Part shown: positions 53,444-61,737 of the stretch, piece after piece
Layout: each line of letters begins with the position of its first letter
Position numbering within the stretch: position 1 is the stretch's first letter
Assembly (NCBI GenBank): GCA_013178275.1
Contig: JABLWZ010000008.1
Coordinates: 1-64,000, forward strand
From: Bacillota bacterium
Lineage (GTDB): Bacteria > Bacillota > Ch66 > Ch109
Direction: 5' to 3'
Length of the DNA: 64,000 bases
Made by a program: the position numbers and the translations under genes
Notes under the pieces: generated by a model
The model's database searches: none
What the model was told of the DNA's origin: nothing
What the model saw: the letters and a program-made list of their open reading frames with translations, nothing else

Positions 53444-54541
53444 TTACTTCTGCTGCTGGGCCGCCAGCTTCTGCCTCAGTCTCACCGCCGCGGCCAGGTC
53501 CATGTACTCGAACATGGTCCTTCCTTCCCGCTTGAGCCGGCCGATAGAGGTCTCGACGTCCATGCGGTAGTCGCCGGCGAACCGCAGGTAGCACAGCTGC
53601 TCCGCCACCAGGTTCAGGTTGCTGATCTTGACCTCTCCCTTGACCCCCGAACCCTCCAGGAACACCAGCCGGCCTTCCGACGCGTAGGTCAGCTCCTGCG
53701 CCCCGGTGATCATCTTCTCCTCGACAAATTCGATCTCCTCCGTGGAGGTTACGATGTCGTTCCCGTGCACGAATATGCACGGTTTGAAGGGCGGGTATTC
53801 GGATTCGGGGAACAGGTTGTAGACCTTGGAGTATATCAGGTTCATGTCCCCTTCCGCGATCCTTCCCCAGTACCACTTTTCGAGGGTCGCGGGGAGCGGG
53901 TGATTGCCCCAGTTGTGGTCGTGGTAGCTGTACCCCGACTCGTTGACCTCGATCACCTTCCCCTCGTTGTCGGTAACCTTGAAGGATGCCTTGACGTGTC
54001 CATTCGGGACCGCCACGATCCAGCGGTGAAAGAGGTGACCCTTCGGGGTGTCTCTCTCTATCAGCGACCCCCGCCCGATCTTCACCCCCGGGACCATGGG
54101 GGTTAGCACCACATCGGCTTTAGCCGTCTTCCCCTTGCCGTCGGGTATCTCCGCGCTGATGACAAACTCGGGCAGGCCCCCGGTCTCCCTCATGGTCAGG
54201 TGGTTCTTGTCCCCGAACCAGACGTCCAGCCGGTCCGGCGCTATCTTCACCTGGTCGGCGTTTAAGTCCAGTTCCCCGTAGAAGATGGGGACCCGTTTCT
54301 CGTCATACAGGCCCACCTTCATGGTGGCATAGTCCAGGGCGTTATAGGGTATGGTCGGGTCCGCCGCCAGTTTGGCTAGGGCCTGGGCGTATCTCAGCGC
54401 GGTCGGATTGGTGCAGCTGAACACCACATTAAAAGAATAGCCGTTGTGCAGGTCCCCGTCGAAGTACCACCACTCATAAGCCCCCGGCATCTTGTCCTTC
54501 TCCGGGTGATACAGGTTCAACGAGTAGTCAAAGCCTCCCAT
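53444..54541 (-). CDS. CrtC/AttH-like lipocalin-fold protein (copy C)
   Basis: 365 residues. AYEWWYFDGDLHNGYSF near residue 22 and SGYSYHDHNWGNHP...EKWYWGRIAEGD near 210 are the CrtC/AttH motif pair. It lacks a signal peptide and is the most diverged of the three copies. Single-gene unit with a consensus -24/-12 promoter 58 bp upstream, so it is under the same control as thiolase. GAGGGGGG lies 8 nt before the ATG. The C-terminus ends in a Gln-rich tail. Confidence 0.78.
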   Translation of the reverse strand: MGGFDYSLNLYHPEKDKMPGAYEWWYFDGDLHNGYSFNVVFSCTNPTALRYAQALAKLAADPTIPYNALDYATMKVGLYDEKRVPIFYGELDLNADQVKIAPDRLDVWFGDKNHLTMRETGGLPEFVISAEIPDGKGKTAKADVVLTPMVPGVKIGRGSLIERDTPKGHLFHRWIVAVPNGHVKASFKVTDNEGKVIEVNESGYSYHDHNWGNHPLPATLEKWYWGRIAEGDMNLIYSKVYNLFPESEYPPFKPCIFVHGNDIVTSTEEIEFVEEKMITGAQELTYASEGRLVFLEGSGVKGEVKISNLNLVAEQLCYLRFAGDYRMDVETSIGRLKREGRTMFEYMDLAAAVRLRQKLAAQQQK

Positions 54542-54598
54542 TTCTTACCCCCCTCTAAAATAAAATTCCGGATTGCGGCATAAATTAAATTTTTTTAG

Positions 54599-54615
54599 TG
54601 CAATTATTGTGCCAA
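54599..54615 (-). promoter_or_regulatory. Sigma-54 promoter of CrtC-like copy C
   Basis: Minus strand: TTGGCAC-AATAA-TTGCA, a full match to the consensus including the T before TGGCAC, 58 bp before the start codon. No copy of the 15-bp enhancer-like motif was found within 200 bp upstream. Confidence 0.88.
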
Positions 54616-54770
54616 CGAAATTAAGACCCTGCTGTCTAATAGAGTATGATCACGTAATAATTATACCGTTCACCCCGCTGCAGGAATTCTCGAAAAGATT
54701 CCATGAATCTTAAGTTAAATATACACCATGCTTGAAAGTTTTAAGGTTGAAGAGGTCTGGTATCAATAAA

Positions 54771-54805
54771 AAAGAGGATTGTCATCTCGCCGGACAACCC
54801 TCTTT
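54771..54805 (-). terminator. Terminator of the second MFS gene
   Basis: AAAGAGGATTGTC (54771-54783) pairs with GACAACCCTCTTT (54793-54805), one mismatch; the minus strand continues TTTATTG. It lies 34 nt after the MFS stop. Confidence 0.82.
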
Positions 54806-54838
54806 TTCAATATCCATCCACGCGGTTTTGTTTTTAAC

Positions 54839-56101
54839 CTATGCCTTGGCTGATTTCTTTGCTGTTTCAGGAAGGAAGAGCAGTGATAGACAGAACAGAA
54901 TGCCTATTATTCCAGCCACCCAAAACATCGATCCCACTCCCAGTTTGTCCCCCAAGTAACCCGATATCTGAGCGCCGAATACTCCTCCCAGGTCCGCGAA
55001 TACGATGCTGATTCCTAAAAGCGTGGCCATCAGCGCGGGATTCGCTCTCCCACAAACATCGGCGCTCAAGGTGTAATAAGCCCCGCTGGTGCCGAACCAG
55101 AAAACCCCCATCACACAGAGCATCGGGAAAATCATGCTTACTGGTATGAATGGAATCGCCATGACTATAATATGGGCAGGTATAACCCCAAAGAACGTGA
55201 ACCATTTCCGGCTTTTGAAACGGTCGCTCAGCCACCCACCCAGTATTGAAACGACCAGACCGGTCCATAACCAGCCGGTAGTCATAAAGATAGCATCTGT
55301 AACCGGTACTCCACGAAGCTTGACCAACATCGTGGGGAGAAAGTGCAGAAGGATGGTGAACTCGCTCATTATAAAAAACCATGAGATATATAAGACCCAC
55401 AGTTCCTTATGGGCTATGGAAGTCTTTAAAATTGTGGTCCAGGGTACATGATGTGACTGCTCTATCTTTGGGGACACCCCATATTCTTTTTCGTCCTGCA
55501 GTTCTTCTTCATGGATTCGTTTTTTATCTTCTGCGTTGGGGTCCTTCGCGAATAACAGCGCCAAAACCACGATAACTACGGCGGGTACAATAGTATAGGC
55601 ATATACCGGCTGCCATCCCCCCCATTTGCCGATCGCGAATTGTCCCCACAGCAAAGCGGTCAGAGGACCGGCCGTTGACACAATAGCCAATACGCCCATG
55701 GCCAGCCCGCGCCGTTTTGCTGGAAACCAGTCGGTTACCATGGCCATAAGCGGGGCGTGGTTGGCGGCCGCACCGAGCCCCACGAATGCCCTTAAACCTA
55801 AGAAGGAAGAGAAACTGGTGGTCAAACTCATGAGAAAGTTGGCCACCCCGACTACCGCTGTCCCCAGAAGCATAAACTTGCTGCGCCCGAACTTGTCTGC
55901 CAGGATGCCAAACGGGATATGGCCCAGCGAGTAAGTAAAAAGCATGATGCTGGCGATCGCTCCGGCGCCGGCCATGGTCATTCCCCAGTCCTTGATTAAC
56001 AGGGGCAAGGTTGGGGTAGTTAGACTGCGGTTAAAAAAAGATATCCAGTAGGCCAGTACAATAACTAACAGAACTAATATCCTCTTGGTCTTAAAATTCA
56101 T
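54839..56101 (-). CDS. MFS transporter (carboxylate type), copy 2
   Basis: 420 residues, twelve membrane segments, with GILADKFGRSKFMLLG between segments 2 and 3 and a charged loop near 200-220. Layout and N-terminus (AYWISFFNRSLTTPTLP) parallel the 42.3-kb transporter. Ribosome site GGGGAGGAG lies 7 nt before the ATG. Single-gene unit; a -24/-12 element and two enhancer-like motifs lie upstream, so it should be induced together with the catabolic genes. Two related carriers suggest uptake of two related acids, or uptake and export. Confidence 0.88.
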   Translation of the reverse strand: MNFKTKRILVLLVIVLAYWISFFNRSLTTPTLPLLIKDWGMTMAGAGAIASIMLFTYSLGHIPFGILADKFGRSKFMLLGTAVVGVANFLMSLTTSFSSFLGLRAFVGLGAAANHAPLMAMVTDWFPAKRRGLAMGVLAIVSTAGPLTALLWGQFAIGKWGGWQPVYAYTIVPAVVIVVLALLFAKDPNAEDKKRIHEEELQDEKEYGVSPKIEQSHHVPWTTILKTSIAHKELWVLYISWFFIMSEFTILLHFLPTMLVKLRGVPVTDAIFMTTGWLWTGLVVSILGGWLSDRFKSRKWFTFFGVIPAHIIVMAIPFIPVSMIFPMLCVMGVFWFGTSGAYYTLSADVCGRANPALMATLLGISIVFADLGGVFGAQISGYLGDKLGVGSMFWVAGIIGILFCLSLLFLPETAKKSAKA

Positions 56102-56214
56102 GTATGCTCCTCCCCTTTTTTACAATTTGCGCCCCTTATAGCCTCCTGCCCTCCTTTCCTCAGCTTTTACCGACCCTTCCCGAGTACATAACCCAGTTCT
56201 TTCCAGCAATAAAT

Positions 56215-56230
56215 TGCAACCTTCATGCCT
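56215..56230 (-). promoter_or_regulatory. Sigma-54 promoter candidate of the second MFS gene
   Basis: Minus strand: AGGCAT-GAAGG-TTGCA, nearly the same as the BKACE element (AGGCAT-GATAA-TTGCA). 114 bp before the start codon. Confidence 0.65.
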
Positions 56231-56328
56231 CTTTTCAAAATCTTTAAAAAACATCAACCCAACCGCTTTGAATAAGGGGAAAGGCCAAATATTCGAAGCG
56301 ATATTAGTGTATGTGTTGCACATAATAC

Positions 56329-56373
56329 GTGCATTACATGTACTCAGCGTCGAAAAAGGTGCATTTACGGTAC
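56329..56373. promoter_or_regulatory. Paired enhancer-like motifs, 30 bp apart
   Basis: GTGCA-TTACA-TGTAC (56329-56343) and GTGCA-TTTAC-GGTAC (56359-56373) on the plus strand, start to start 30 bp, about three helical turns, 100-145 bp upstream of the -24/-12 element. Typical placing for NtrC-type activator sites. Confidence 0.6.
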
Positions 56374-56397
56374 ATTTTTTCCTGGAGGAATATAAAA

Positions 56398-56426
56398 AAG
56401 GGCCGTGCTTGTAGAAGCTGGCCCTT
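56398..56426 (-). terminator. Terminator of the CaiB - FAD oxidoreductase unit
   Basis: AAGGGCC (56398-56404) pairs with GGCCCTT (56420-56426), with inner GCTT/AAGC; the minus strand continues TTTTATATT. About 100 nt after the FAD oxidoreductase stop. The rest of 56102-56523 holds only the promoter elements listed. Confidence 0.85.
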
Positions 56427-56523
56427 AATGTAGAGTTTAAGTTTTAAAAACTGACGCTCTATTACCTCGAAATAAATTTGACTGGTTGCTCAGCTGCTTA
56501 TCTGTATCAGTGTTTAAAGAACA

Positions 56524-58050
56524 CTACCTCACTCCGTAATCCTTACCCGTAATCTCCGAGGCGCAGATCAGCCCCGCCGCGCAGGCGCAGTCCATGGCCA
56601 CCCCGTAGCCCTTGACGGTGTCCCCGGTGAAGTACAGACCCTCCAGCCCCGGCGCCCGGACCGGCGACTTCATGGTCCCCGCCTGGTTCACGTCCTTGGC
56701 CACACCCTCCAGCCTCCAGCTGATCGGGAAGAGCGCCCAGTCGATACTGTCCTTGAAGCCCGGGTAACGCCGCTCCAGGTACTCCACGATCTGGCTGCAG
56801 GCCCACTCCATCAGCTCCTTGTTTACCGCCTCCTCCTGGGTCACCGGGGCGTAGGCCGTGAAAAGGTGCTTGCCCGCCGGAGCGCAGAACGGGTCCGAGG
56901 TCGACTGGATGTTCCAGCACATGTAGACGTCGTGGGTGAGCCGGTTCCCCTTGGGGATGACCAGGGTGTCCTTCATACCCTTGTCCCATTCGAACTCAGG
57001 AAGAACCAGCCGGTTGAGGCCGAAGTACGGCGCGATCGACCCGAAGCCGCGCAGCTTCTCCGTCCGGTCCGCCCACTCCGCCGGGAATTTTTTCTTGTCA
57101 GCGACCTTGAAGGTGTCCTGGGTCGGGATGTTGCTCACCACCACTGGGGCCAGGACCTCCAGCTTCCCTTCCCCGCCCTTGATCACGGCCCCTTTTACCT
57201 TGCCGTTTTCGATCATTATCTCTTCCACCCGCGAGTTGAGGAGGATCGCTCCACCGTAGAACTTGAAACGCTTCGCTACCGCATCCGCCCACTGCATTAT
57301 CCCGCCGGCCACGAACCCCGACTGGTACTGGATGATCCCTTTCGCGAAGCGCGGATTGATGACTTCCATCTCGTAGCGGAAGATATCCCCCACCGAGATC
57401 TCCTCCGGGTCATTGATGGTCGTGATCAGGGTGGCCAGGGCATGAATTATCCCAAACAGGACCGGGTTCTTGTCAAATCCCCTATCGCGGCACCATTGGG
57501 CCACCGACACCTTCTCATACTTATCCAGGTCCTCCCTGGCCACCCTCGGCAGCCAGAACTCAAGAAACGCGCGCCGAGTATCCTTGTCGGGAAACATGGC
57601 CTCCACCTTGGGGTCAAACCTGCCCATATAGTCCTGGTATATCTGGTCGCCGATGTAGGTCGTGTTCAGGTTCCCGACGAACTTCACCCCGGCCTTCTCC
57701 CCGCTCCCGATCACCGAGTCCAGGTCATAAAAGTAGCCGCGGCCGTTCAGTGCCACCCCGTGGTATCCCACGTCTATCTGGTAGCCCGCCAGCAGTCGCC
57801 TGGCGATGATGTCCCTCATGCCGGGATCGGACCTCGCCAGCCAGGTGTACTGTTCCCCCAGCCGCCTGCGGTACCACTCTTCCCCGTTGTCCATTATCTC
57901 CTCGCCCCTGAAGGTCGCGGCGCGTCCTCCCACCCGGTCCGACTGCTCCACCAGCAGCACCTTCATCCCTTCATAGGCGAGCAGTGAAGCCACGGTGAGG
58001 CCGCCCACGCCGGCTCCTACAACGACAGCATCATAATTATTACTCGTCAT
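56524..58050 (-). CDS. CrtI/phytoene-desaturase-like FAD oxidoreductase
   Basis: 508 residues. N-terminal dinucleotide-binding AVVVGAGVGGLTVASLLAYEG, then VEQSDRVGGRAAT, and a C-terminal FAD motif GLYFTGDTVKGYGVAMDCACAAG, the layout of the CrtI/CrtN/CrtD and retinol-saturase-like branch. The middle holds a substrate domain with one or two hydrophobic helices. Such enzymes desaturate or saturate isoprenoid chains; no phytoene synthase is near, so carotenoid synthesis is not indicated. AAAGGGG before the ATG. Co-transcribed with the CaiB gene 44 bp upstream. Confidence 0.82.
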   Translation of the reverse strand: MTSNNYDAVVVGAGVGGLTVASLLAYEGMKVLLVEQSDRVGGRAATFRGEEIMDNGEEWYRRRLGEQYTWLARSDPGMRDIIARRLLAGYQIDVGYHGVALNGRGYFYDLDSVIGSGEKAGVKFVGNLNTTYIGDQIYQDYMGRFDPKVEAMFPDKDTRRAFLEFWLPRVAREDLDKYEKVSVAQWCRDRGFDKNPVLFGIIHALATLITTINDPEEISVGDIFRYEMEVINPRFAKGIIQYQSGFVAGGIMQWADAVAKRFKFYGGAILLNSRVEEIMIENGKVKGAVIKGGEGKLEVLAPVVVSNIPTQDTFKVADKKKFPAEWADRTEKLRGFGSIAPYFGLNRLVLPEFEWDKGMKDTLVIPKGNRLTHDVYMCWNIQSTSDPFCAPAGKHLFTAYAPVTQEEAVNKELMEWACSQIVEYLERRYPGFKDSIDWALFPISWRLEGVAKDVNQAGTMKSPVRAPGLEGLYFTGDTVKGYGVAMDCACAAGLICASEITGKDYGVR

Positions 58051-58093
58051 GGCGTCTGCCCCTTTCGGAATAGTCCACTGTTATCCAGCACGA

Positions 58094-59290
58094 TTACCGG
58101 ACCTTGATGACCCCGTCCCGGGCCAGCCTGCTGATGCGCTCCTCCGAGTACCCGATCTCAATCAGGATCTCTCGGGTGTTCTCCCCCAAGAGCGGAGCCG
58201 ACTTGTCAACCACGCAGGGGGTGCGGGAGAACTTGATCGGCTGTCCGATGGTCTTTACCTTCCCCGCAATCGGGTCATCAACCTCTATACACATCTTTCT
58301 CTCCTGAACGTGAGGCATGCCCAGTATCTCGTCGATGTTCATGATGGGAGCGACCGGCTGGCCCTTCGACTGCAGGAGCCCGATGATCTCCATTAAGTTG
58401 TGCTGGGATGTCCACTTGGTTATTTCATCGTTCAATTCATCGTAATTGGCGCAGCGGTTGGGATTGGTGTCGAAGCGAGGGTCGCCTGCCAGCCCCGGCC
58501 TCCCCATGATCTCGCACAGCTGACCCCACAGCTTGTCGTTAGCCGCCGGGATGATCACCCAACGGTCATCCTTGGTCCGGTAGGTGTCAAACGGCGCGAT
58601 GGTCGGGACCCGGTTGCCGGTGCGGCCCAGGATTCTCCCGTCCCAGGTGTAGGTGGGCTGGTCGTAGTAGCTGAGGAGGACGTCCTGCATCGAGATATCC
58701 ACATGCTGTCCCAGGCCCGTCCTCTGCTTGTACAGCAGCGCCGCCAGCAGGCCGGCGCAGCCGAAGGCCCCTGAGCTGGTATCCCCGATCAGCACCCCGA
58801 CCCGGGTCGGCGGTCCGCCGGGGTGTCCGGTCACGCTCATGATTCCCGACATGGCCTGACCCACGATATCATAGCCGGGCAGCTGCGACATCGGCCCGGT
58901 CTGGCCATAACCGGAGACCGAACACATGACCAGGCCGGGGTTTATCTTGCTCAGGGTCTCATAATCGATGTTCCAGCGCTTCATGGTGCCGGGGGTAAAG
59001 TTCTCCACCAGGGCGTCCGCAGTCTTGGCGAGCTCCTGGATTATCTCCTGCCCCTCCCTGGTGTTGAGGTCCACCGCCAGATCCCGCTTCCCGCGGTTCA
59101 CCGAGATGAAGCTGGCGGACACCCCATTCTTCTGCGGCACGAAGTGCCGGGTGTCGTCCCCGCGCACCGGGTGCTCCACCTTGATAACGTCCGCCCCCAT
59201 GTCCTGCAGAAGATATGTAACGGTCGGCCCCGCGATGGCTATGGTGATGTCGATTACCCTTATCCCTTGTAGCAGTTCAGATTTCGCCAC
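58094..59290 (-). CDS. CaiB/BaiF family CoA-transferase (copy 2)
   Basis: 398 residues, GTG start with GGGGTG 7 nt upstream. GIRVIDITIAIAGPTVTYLLQDMGADVIKVEHPVRGDD, NRGKRDLAVDLNTREGQE, GYGQTGPMSQLPGYD and VDISMQDVLLSYYD (catalytic Asp) show an intact family III CoA-transferase. It is close to the 37.9-kb copy in all these segments. With the FAD oxidoreductase it forms a two-gene unit, perhaps giving the CoA ester of a substrate that the oxidoreductase produces or uses. Confidence 0.93.
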   Translation of the reverse strand: MAKSELLQGIRVIDITIAIAGPTVTYLLQDMGADVIKVEHPVRGDDTRHFVPQKNGVSASFISVNRGKRDLAVDLNTREGQEIIQELAKTADALVENFTPGTMKRWNIDYETLSKINPGLVMCSVSGYGQTGPMSQLPGYDIVGQAMSGIMSVTGHPGGPPTRVGVLIGDTSSGAFGCAGLLAALLYKQRTGLGQHVDISMQDVLLSYYDQPTYTWDGRILGRTGNRVPTIAPFDTYRTKDDRWVIIPAANDKLWGQLCEIMGRPGLAGDPRFDTNPNRCANYDELNDEITKWTSQHNLMEIIGLLQSKGQPVAPIMNIDEILGMPHVQERKMCIEVDDPIAGKVKTIGQPIKFSRTPCVVDKSAPLLGENTREILIEIGYSEERISRLARDGVIKVR

Positions 59291-59479
59291 ATAAATGCAC
59301 CCCTTTTTATTTATACTGATGCTGCTGAATCAACCTGAAAACTCATCCACAATTCAACTCTACCAAAAACCCACTGAAGAATAACAGCCCTATAGACAAC
59401 CCCTCCCCTGTTTTTAAGTGATAGCGCGGAAATCTTTAAGCTAATTAACAAACGAACTGCATGATCAAGCTGATTCAAA

Positions 59480-59495
59480 TGCAAATTTCGCGCCT
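59480..59495 (-). promoter_or_regulatory. Sigma-54 promoter candidate of the CaiB - FAD oxidoreductase unit
   Basis: Minus strand: AGGCGC-GAAAT-TTGCA. GG and GC are in place, the -12 box is perfect, the -24 box has four of six. It is 190 bp before the start codon, longer than the others. Confidence 0.5.
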
Positions 59496-59595
59496 GCTAT
59501 CCTCATCCAGGCCAGCCCTCCCGCCGGAAAAGGCTCGACCGGCACTCGCTCCGAGGGACCTCAGCCCAGCTCCCCAGACCGGCCCTAAAATACAT

Positions 59596-59641
59596 GTGCA
59601 ACTTTGGTACTTGCTGCTGTCCCCTGGTGCAATCATGGTAT
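59596..59641. promoter_or_regulatory. Paired enhancer-like motifs, 31 bp apart
   Basis: GTGCA-ACTTT-GGTAC (59596-59610) and GTGCA-ATCAT-GGTAT (59627-59641) on the plus strand, 31 bp start to start, 100-145 bp upstream of the -24/-12 element: the same geometry as at the second MFS gene. Confidence 0.6.
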
Positions 59642-59743
59642 TTATTGCGAAGAAAACTTGGCTGTCGCCAAGCCTCTGGCGAAGGTGAGAGCCGTAGTTG
59701 CACTTGCTTGCATCAGAAAGTTCCCTTATATACTTTCTGATCG

Positions 59744-61666
59744 GTAGAGTGAAGGGCTGGGGATACCAGCCCCTCCTCATCAAACCGTACGTGAGGTTTT
59801 CCCTCATACGGCTTTCCGATGTTCGTCGTCATGGACGTTCGGCTCTAACCAATTTCAACAGTCCATTTGTCTGTAAGATTCGAGCCACTTTACGGCGCAG
59901 CTTTGCCGAGTTGCGTCTCTGCGATTTCTTCGCGTAATATCGGGTTAATCGGTCGAGGATGTACCAATCCAGCTTGCCGAGTTTCCGAGTGCTGTACGGT
60001 GTCATGTAGTAGTTCCGCCATCCCCGTATCTTGGGATTGAGGAATTCCACATGATCCTTCACTGATATTACTCGGGCCGATGGCACTGCCAACCGTTCTT
60101 TCACCTCGTCGCGAATATGCTGCTCCGCTTTCGCCGTCAGCCACTGCTGGGTCGTGTAGTAAGTATGGCAACTGGTTGTTTGGGCTTTGGTCTTTCGATG
60201 GTGCATCCCCAGAAAGTCGAATCCGGCTTCTCCGGTCCACATCCCCACGAGCTTGGTCTTTTCAGGATGCAGGGTGAGTTCTAGCCGCTTCATGATGGCC
60301 TTGGTGATCTGCAAGGCGCGTTCTGCGTCCTTCTTTGTCTTGCAGACCACCACTAGATCATCAGCGTATCGGGTTAACTTCCCGATTTCCGCCCCGTTCT
60401 TTTCCCACAGTAGGTCGAAGTAATGAAGATAGATATTTGCCAGCAGCGGCGAAATTACCCCGCCCTGCGGCGTTCCGGTTACCGGTAGCCTGACCTTCCC
60501 TTCCTCCATCACGCCAGCTTGCAGCCATTTTCTAATCAGCTTCAGGATTCGCCGGTCGTTAATCCGCATTTGCACCAACTTCATCAGTTTTTCCTGGTTG
60601 ATGCTGTCAAAGTACCCCTGGATGTCGACGTCGACCACCCAATTGCCTTTGCGGTTGCAGGCCTTTCGAACCCGTTCCAGCGCTTGTTTCGCGCTTTTTC
60701 CGGGCCGGAACCCGAACGAGCAGTCCTTGAAGTCGGCCTCGAAGATTGGTTCGATAACCATCTTCACCGCCATCTGGATTACCCGGTCCCTGACTGTGGG
60801 GATGCCCAACGGGCGCTGTTTACCATCTTTCTTGGGGATGTACTTTCTGCGTACTGGTTGTGGTTGATACTTTCCTTCTTTCAGGTCCTGCTGGCAATAC
60901 AGCAAGAATTCCTGTACGCCCATCGCTTCGATGTCCGCCAGGGTCTGCCGGTCTATGCCGGCGGCTCCCTTATTGACCCGTACCTTTTCCCACGCTACCA
61001 GTAGCACGTCCATGCGATAGACCTTGTCATACAGTGCATGGAATCTGCGTCTCTGGTTTGCCTTGGAGGCATGACCTAGCTTTCCTTGGAGTTCTCGGAC
61101 TTTTTCTTTTGGTGTTGTTAGCCTTACGGCATTCACGACCCTTACCTCCTTGAAAAGCATGAACAAAGCAGAGGCCCTTCCCTCCGACTGGTTGTGTTGT
61201 CCTGCCGTTCCTTGGTACTATGGCCTCCTCCGACTCCCTCCCCGCCAAATCGCCACTTCACCGTGCTGGCTTATAGGCGTCCGTTTTACAGGTTTTCTCT
61301 CCTGTGCTGGGGTAGGGTCTCCCCAGTTCACTGCGATGTCTTTGTTACCATGCCGTTCCCTCTACGCCAGGAGGTTCTTCGGTGCTGCTTTCCCAAGTTC
61401 TTCACACCTTCCTTGGCCTTCGTCCATTTGCGCGGGACTTGGCTCCTCCTTGTTCCCCTCGCAGGGCCTTTTTGATGACGCGGCAGGATTCACTTGATGT
61501 TACGGCCTGGTAGCTTGCTCGCCCTCTCTCTGAGAGGTACTTTCGTCGATACGCTTCTACGCAAAGATTTCTCCGTACGCAGGCATCCTAGCTACGAGGC
61601 GCCTTGGTGCTTACCCCGACCGGACTTTCACCGGTTAGACATCGCGTGCTTGGCTGGGCACGCCAC
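59744..61666 (-). mobile_element. Complete class C group II intron
   Basis: About 1.92 kb on the minus strand. The 5' end is GTGGCGTGCCCAGCC at 61666, followed by GTGAAAGTCC; the RT gene is in domain IV; domain V is recognisable at about 59782-59815 (AAGCCGTATGAGG, a GAAA-like loop, CCTCACGTACGGTTT), and domain VI ends CTCTAC near 59744. The upstream exon is a terminator stem followed by TTTTTCCATTT, the class C insertion context. The 5' GTGGC deviates from the GTGYG consensus. 61137-61666 is the non-coding domain I-III part. Confidence 0.88.
59829..61136 (-). CDS. ltrA: Group II intron reverse transcriptase/maturase (class C)
   Basis: 435 residues from GTG 61136, which has AAGGAGG 8 nt upstream; the frame is open ten codons further. 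RT blocks: GIDRQTLADIEAMG, RRKYIPKKDGKQRPLGIPTVRDRV, SFGFRPGKSAKQAL, VDVDIQGYFDSIN, GTPQGGVISPLLANIYL and the catalytic YADD in TRYADDLVVVC. The maturase part (about 330-425) has the GWRNYY and RRKVARI-like segments. There is no HNH endonuclease, as expected for class C. It splices the intron and copies it into new sites. Confidence 0.96.
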   Translation of the reverse strand: MNAVRLTTPKEKVRELQGKLGHASKANQRRRFHALYDKVYRMDVLLVAWEKVRVNKGAAGIDRQTLADIEAMGVQEFLLYCQQDLKEGKYQPQPVRRKYIPKKDGKQRPLGIPTVRDRVIQMAVKMVIEPIFEADFKDCSFGFRPGKSAKQALERVRKACNRKGNWVVDVDIQGYFDSINQEKLMKLVQMRINDRRILKLIRKWLQAGVMEEGKVRLPVTGTPQGGVISPLLANIYLHYFDLLWEKNGAEIGKLTRYADDLVVVCKTKKDAERALQITKAIMKRLELTLHPEKTKLVGMWTGEAGFDFLGMHHRKTKAQTTSCHTYYTTQQWLTAKAEQHIRDEVKERLAVPSARVISVKDHVEFLNPKIRGWRNYYMTPYSTRKLGKLDWYILDRLTRYYAKKSQRRNSAKLRRKVARILQTNGLLKLVRAERP

Positions 61667-61672
61667 AAATGG

Positions 61673-61700
61673 AAAAAGGCCCTGGTAGCCAGCCAGAGCC
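61673..61700 (-). terminator. Terminator of the 61.7-kb acyl-CoA dehydrogenase, intron target
   Basis: GGCTCTGG-type arm (61693-61700) pairs with CCAGGGCC (61678-61685, one G-U) and is followed on the minus strand by TTTTT. The intron begins 7 nt after this T-run. Confidence 0.82.
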
Positions 61701-61737
61701 CGTTTACCCCGCGAAAATATTTACTTGTCACAGCCGG

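Larger units (their letters stand above)
59291..59743. other. Gene-free region between CaiB copy 2 and the group II intron
   Basis: 453 bp. Contains the -24/-12 candidate (59480-59495), two enhancer-like motifs (59596-59641), and a 10-bp hairpin 59712-59721 / 59732-59741 next to the intron 3' end. Short open frames on both strands have no ribosome sites. Confidence 0.6.

Noticed and set aside
56524-58050. Carotenoid biosynthesis cluster
   Set aside because: CrtI-like and CrtC-like genes are present, but no phytoene synthase, prenyltransferase or other Crt gene is seen; neighbours are CoA-catabolic.
59461-59807. Short frames between CaiB copy 2 and the intron
   Set aside because: They lie over promoter-like elements and the intron 3' end and have no ribosome sites.
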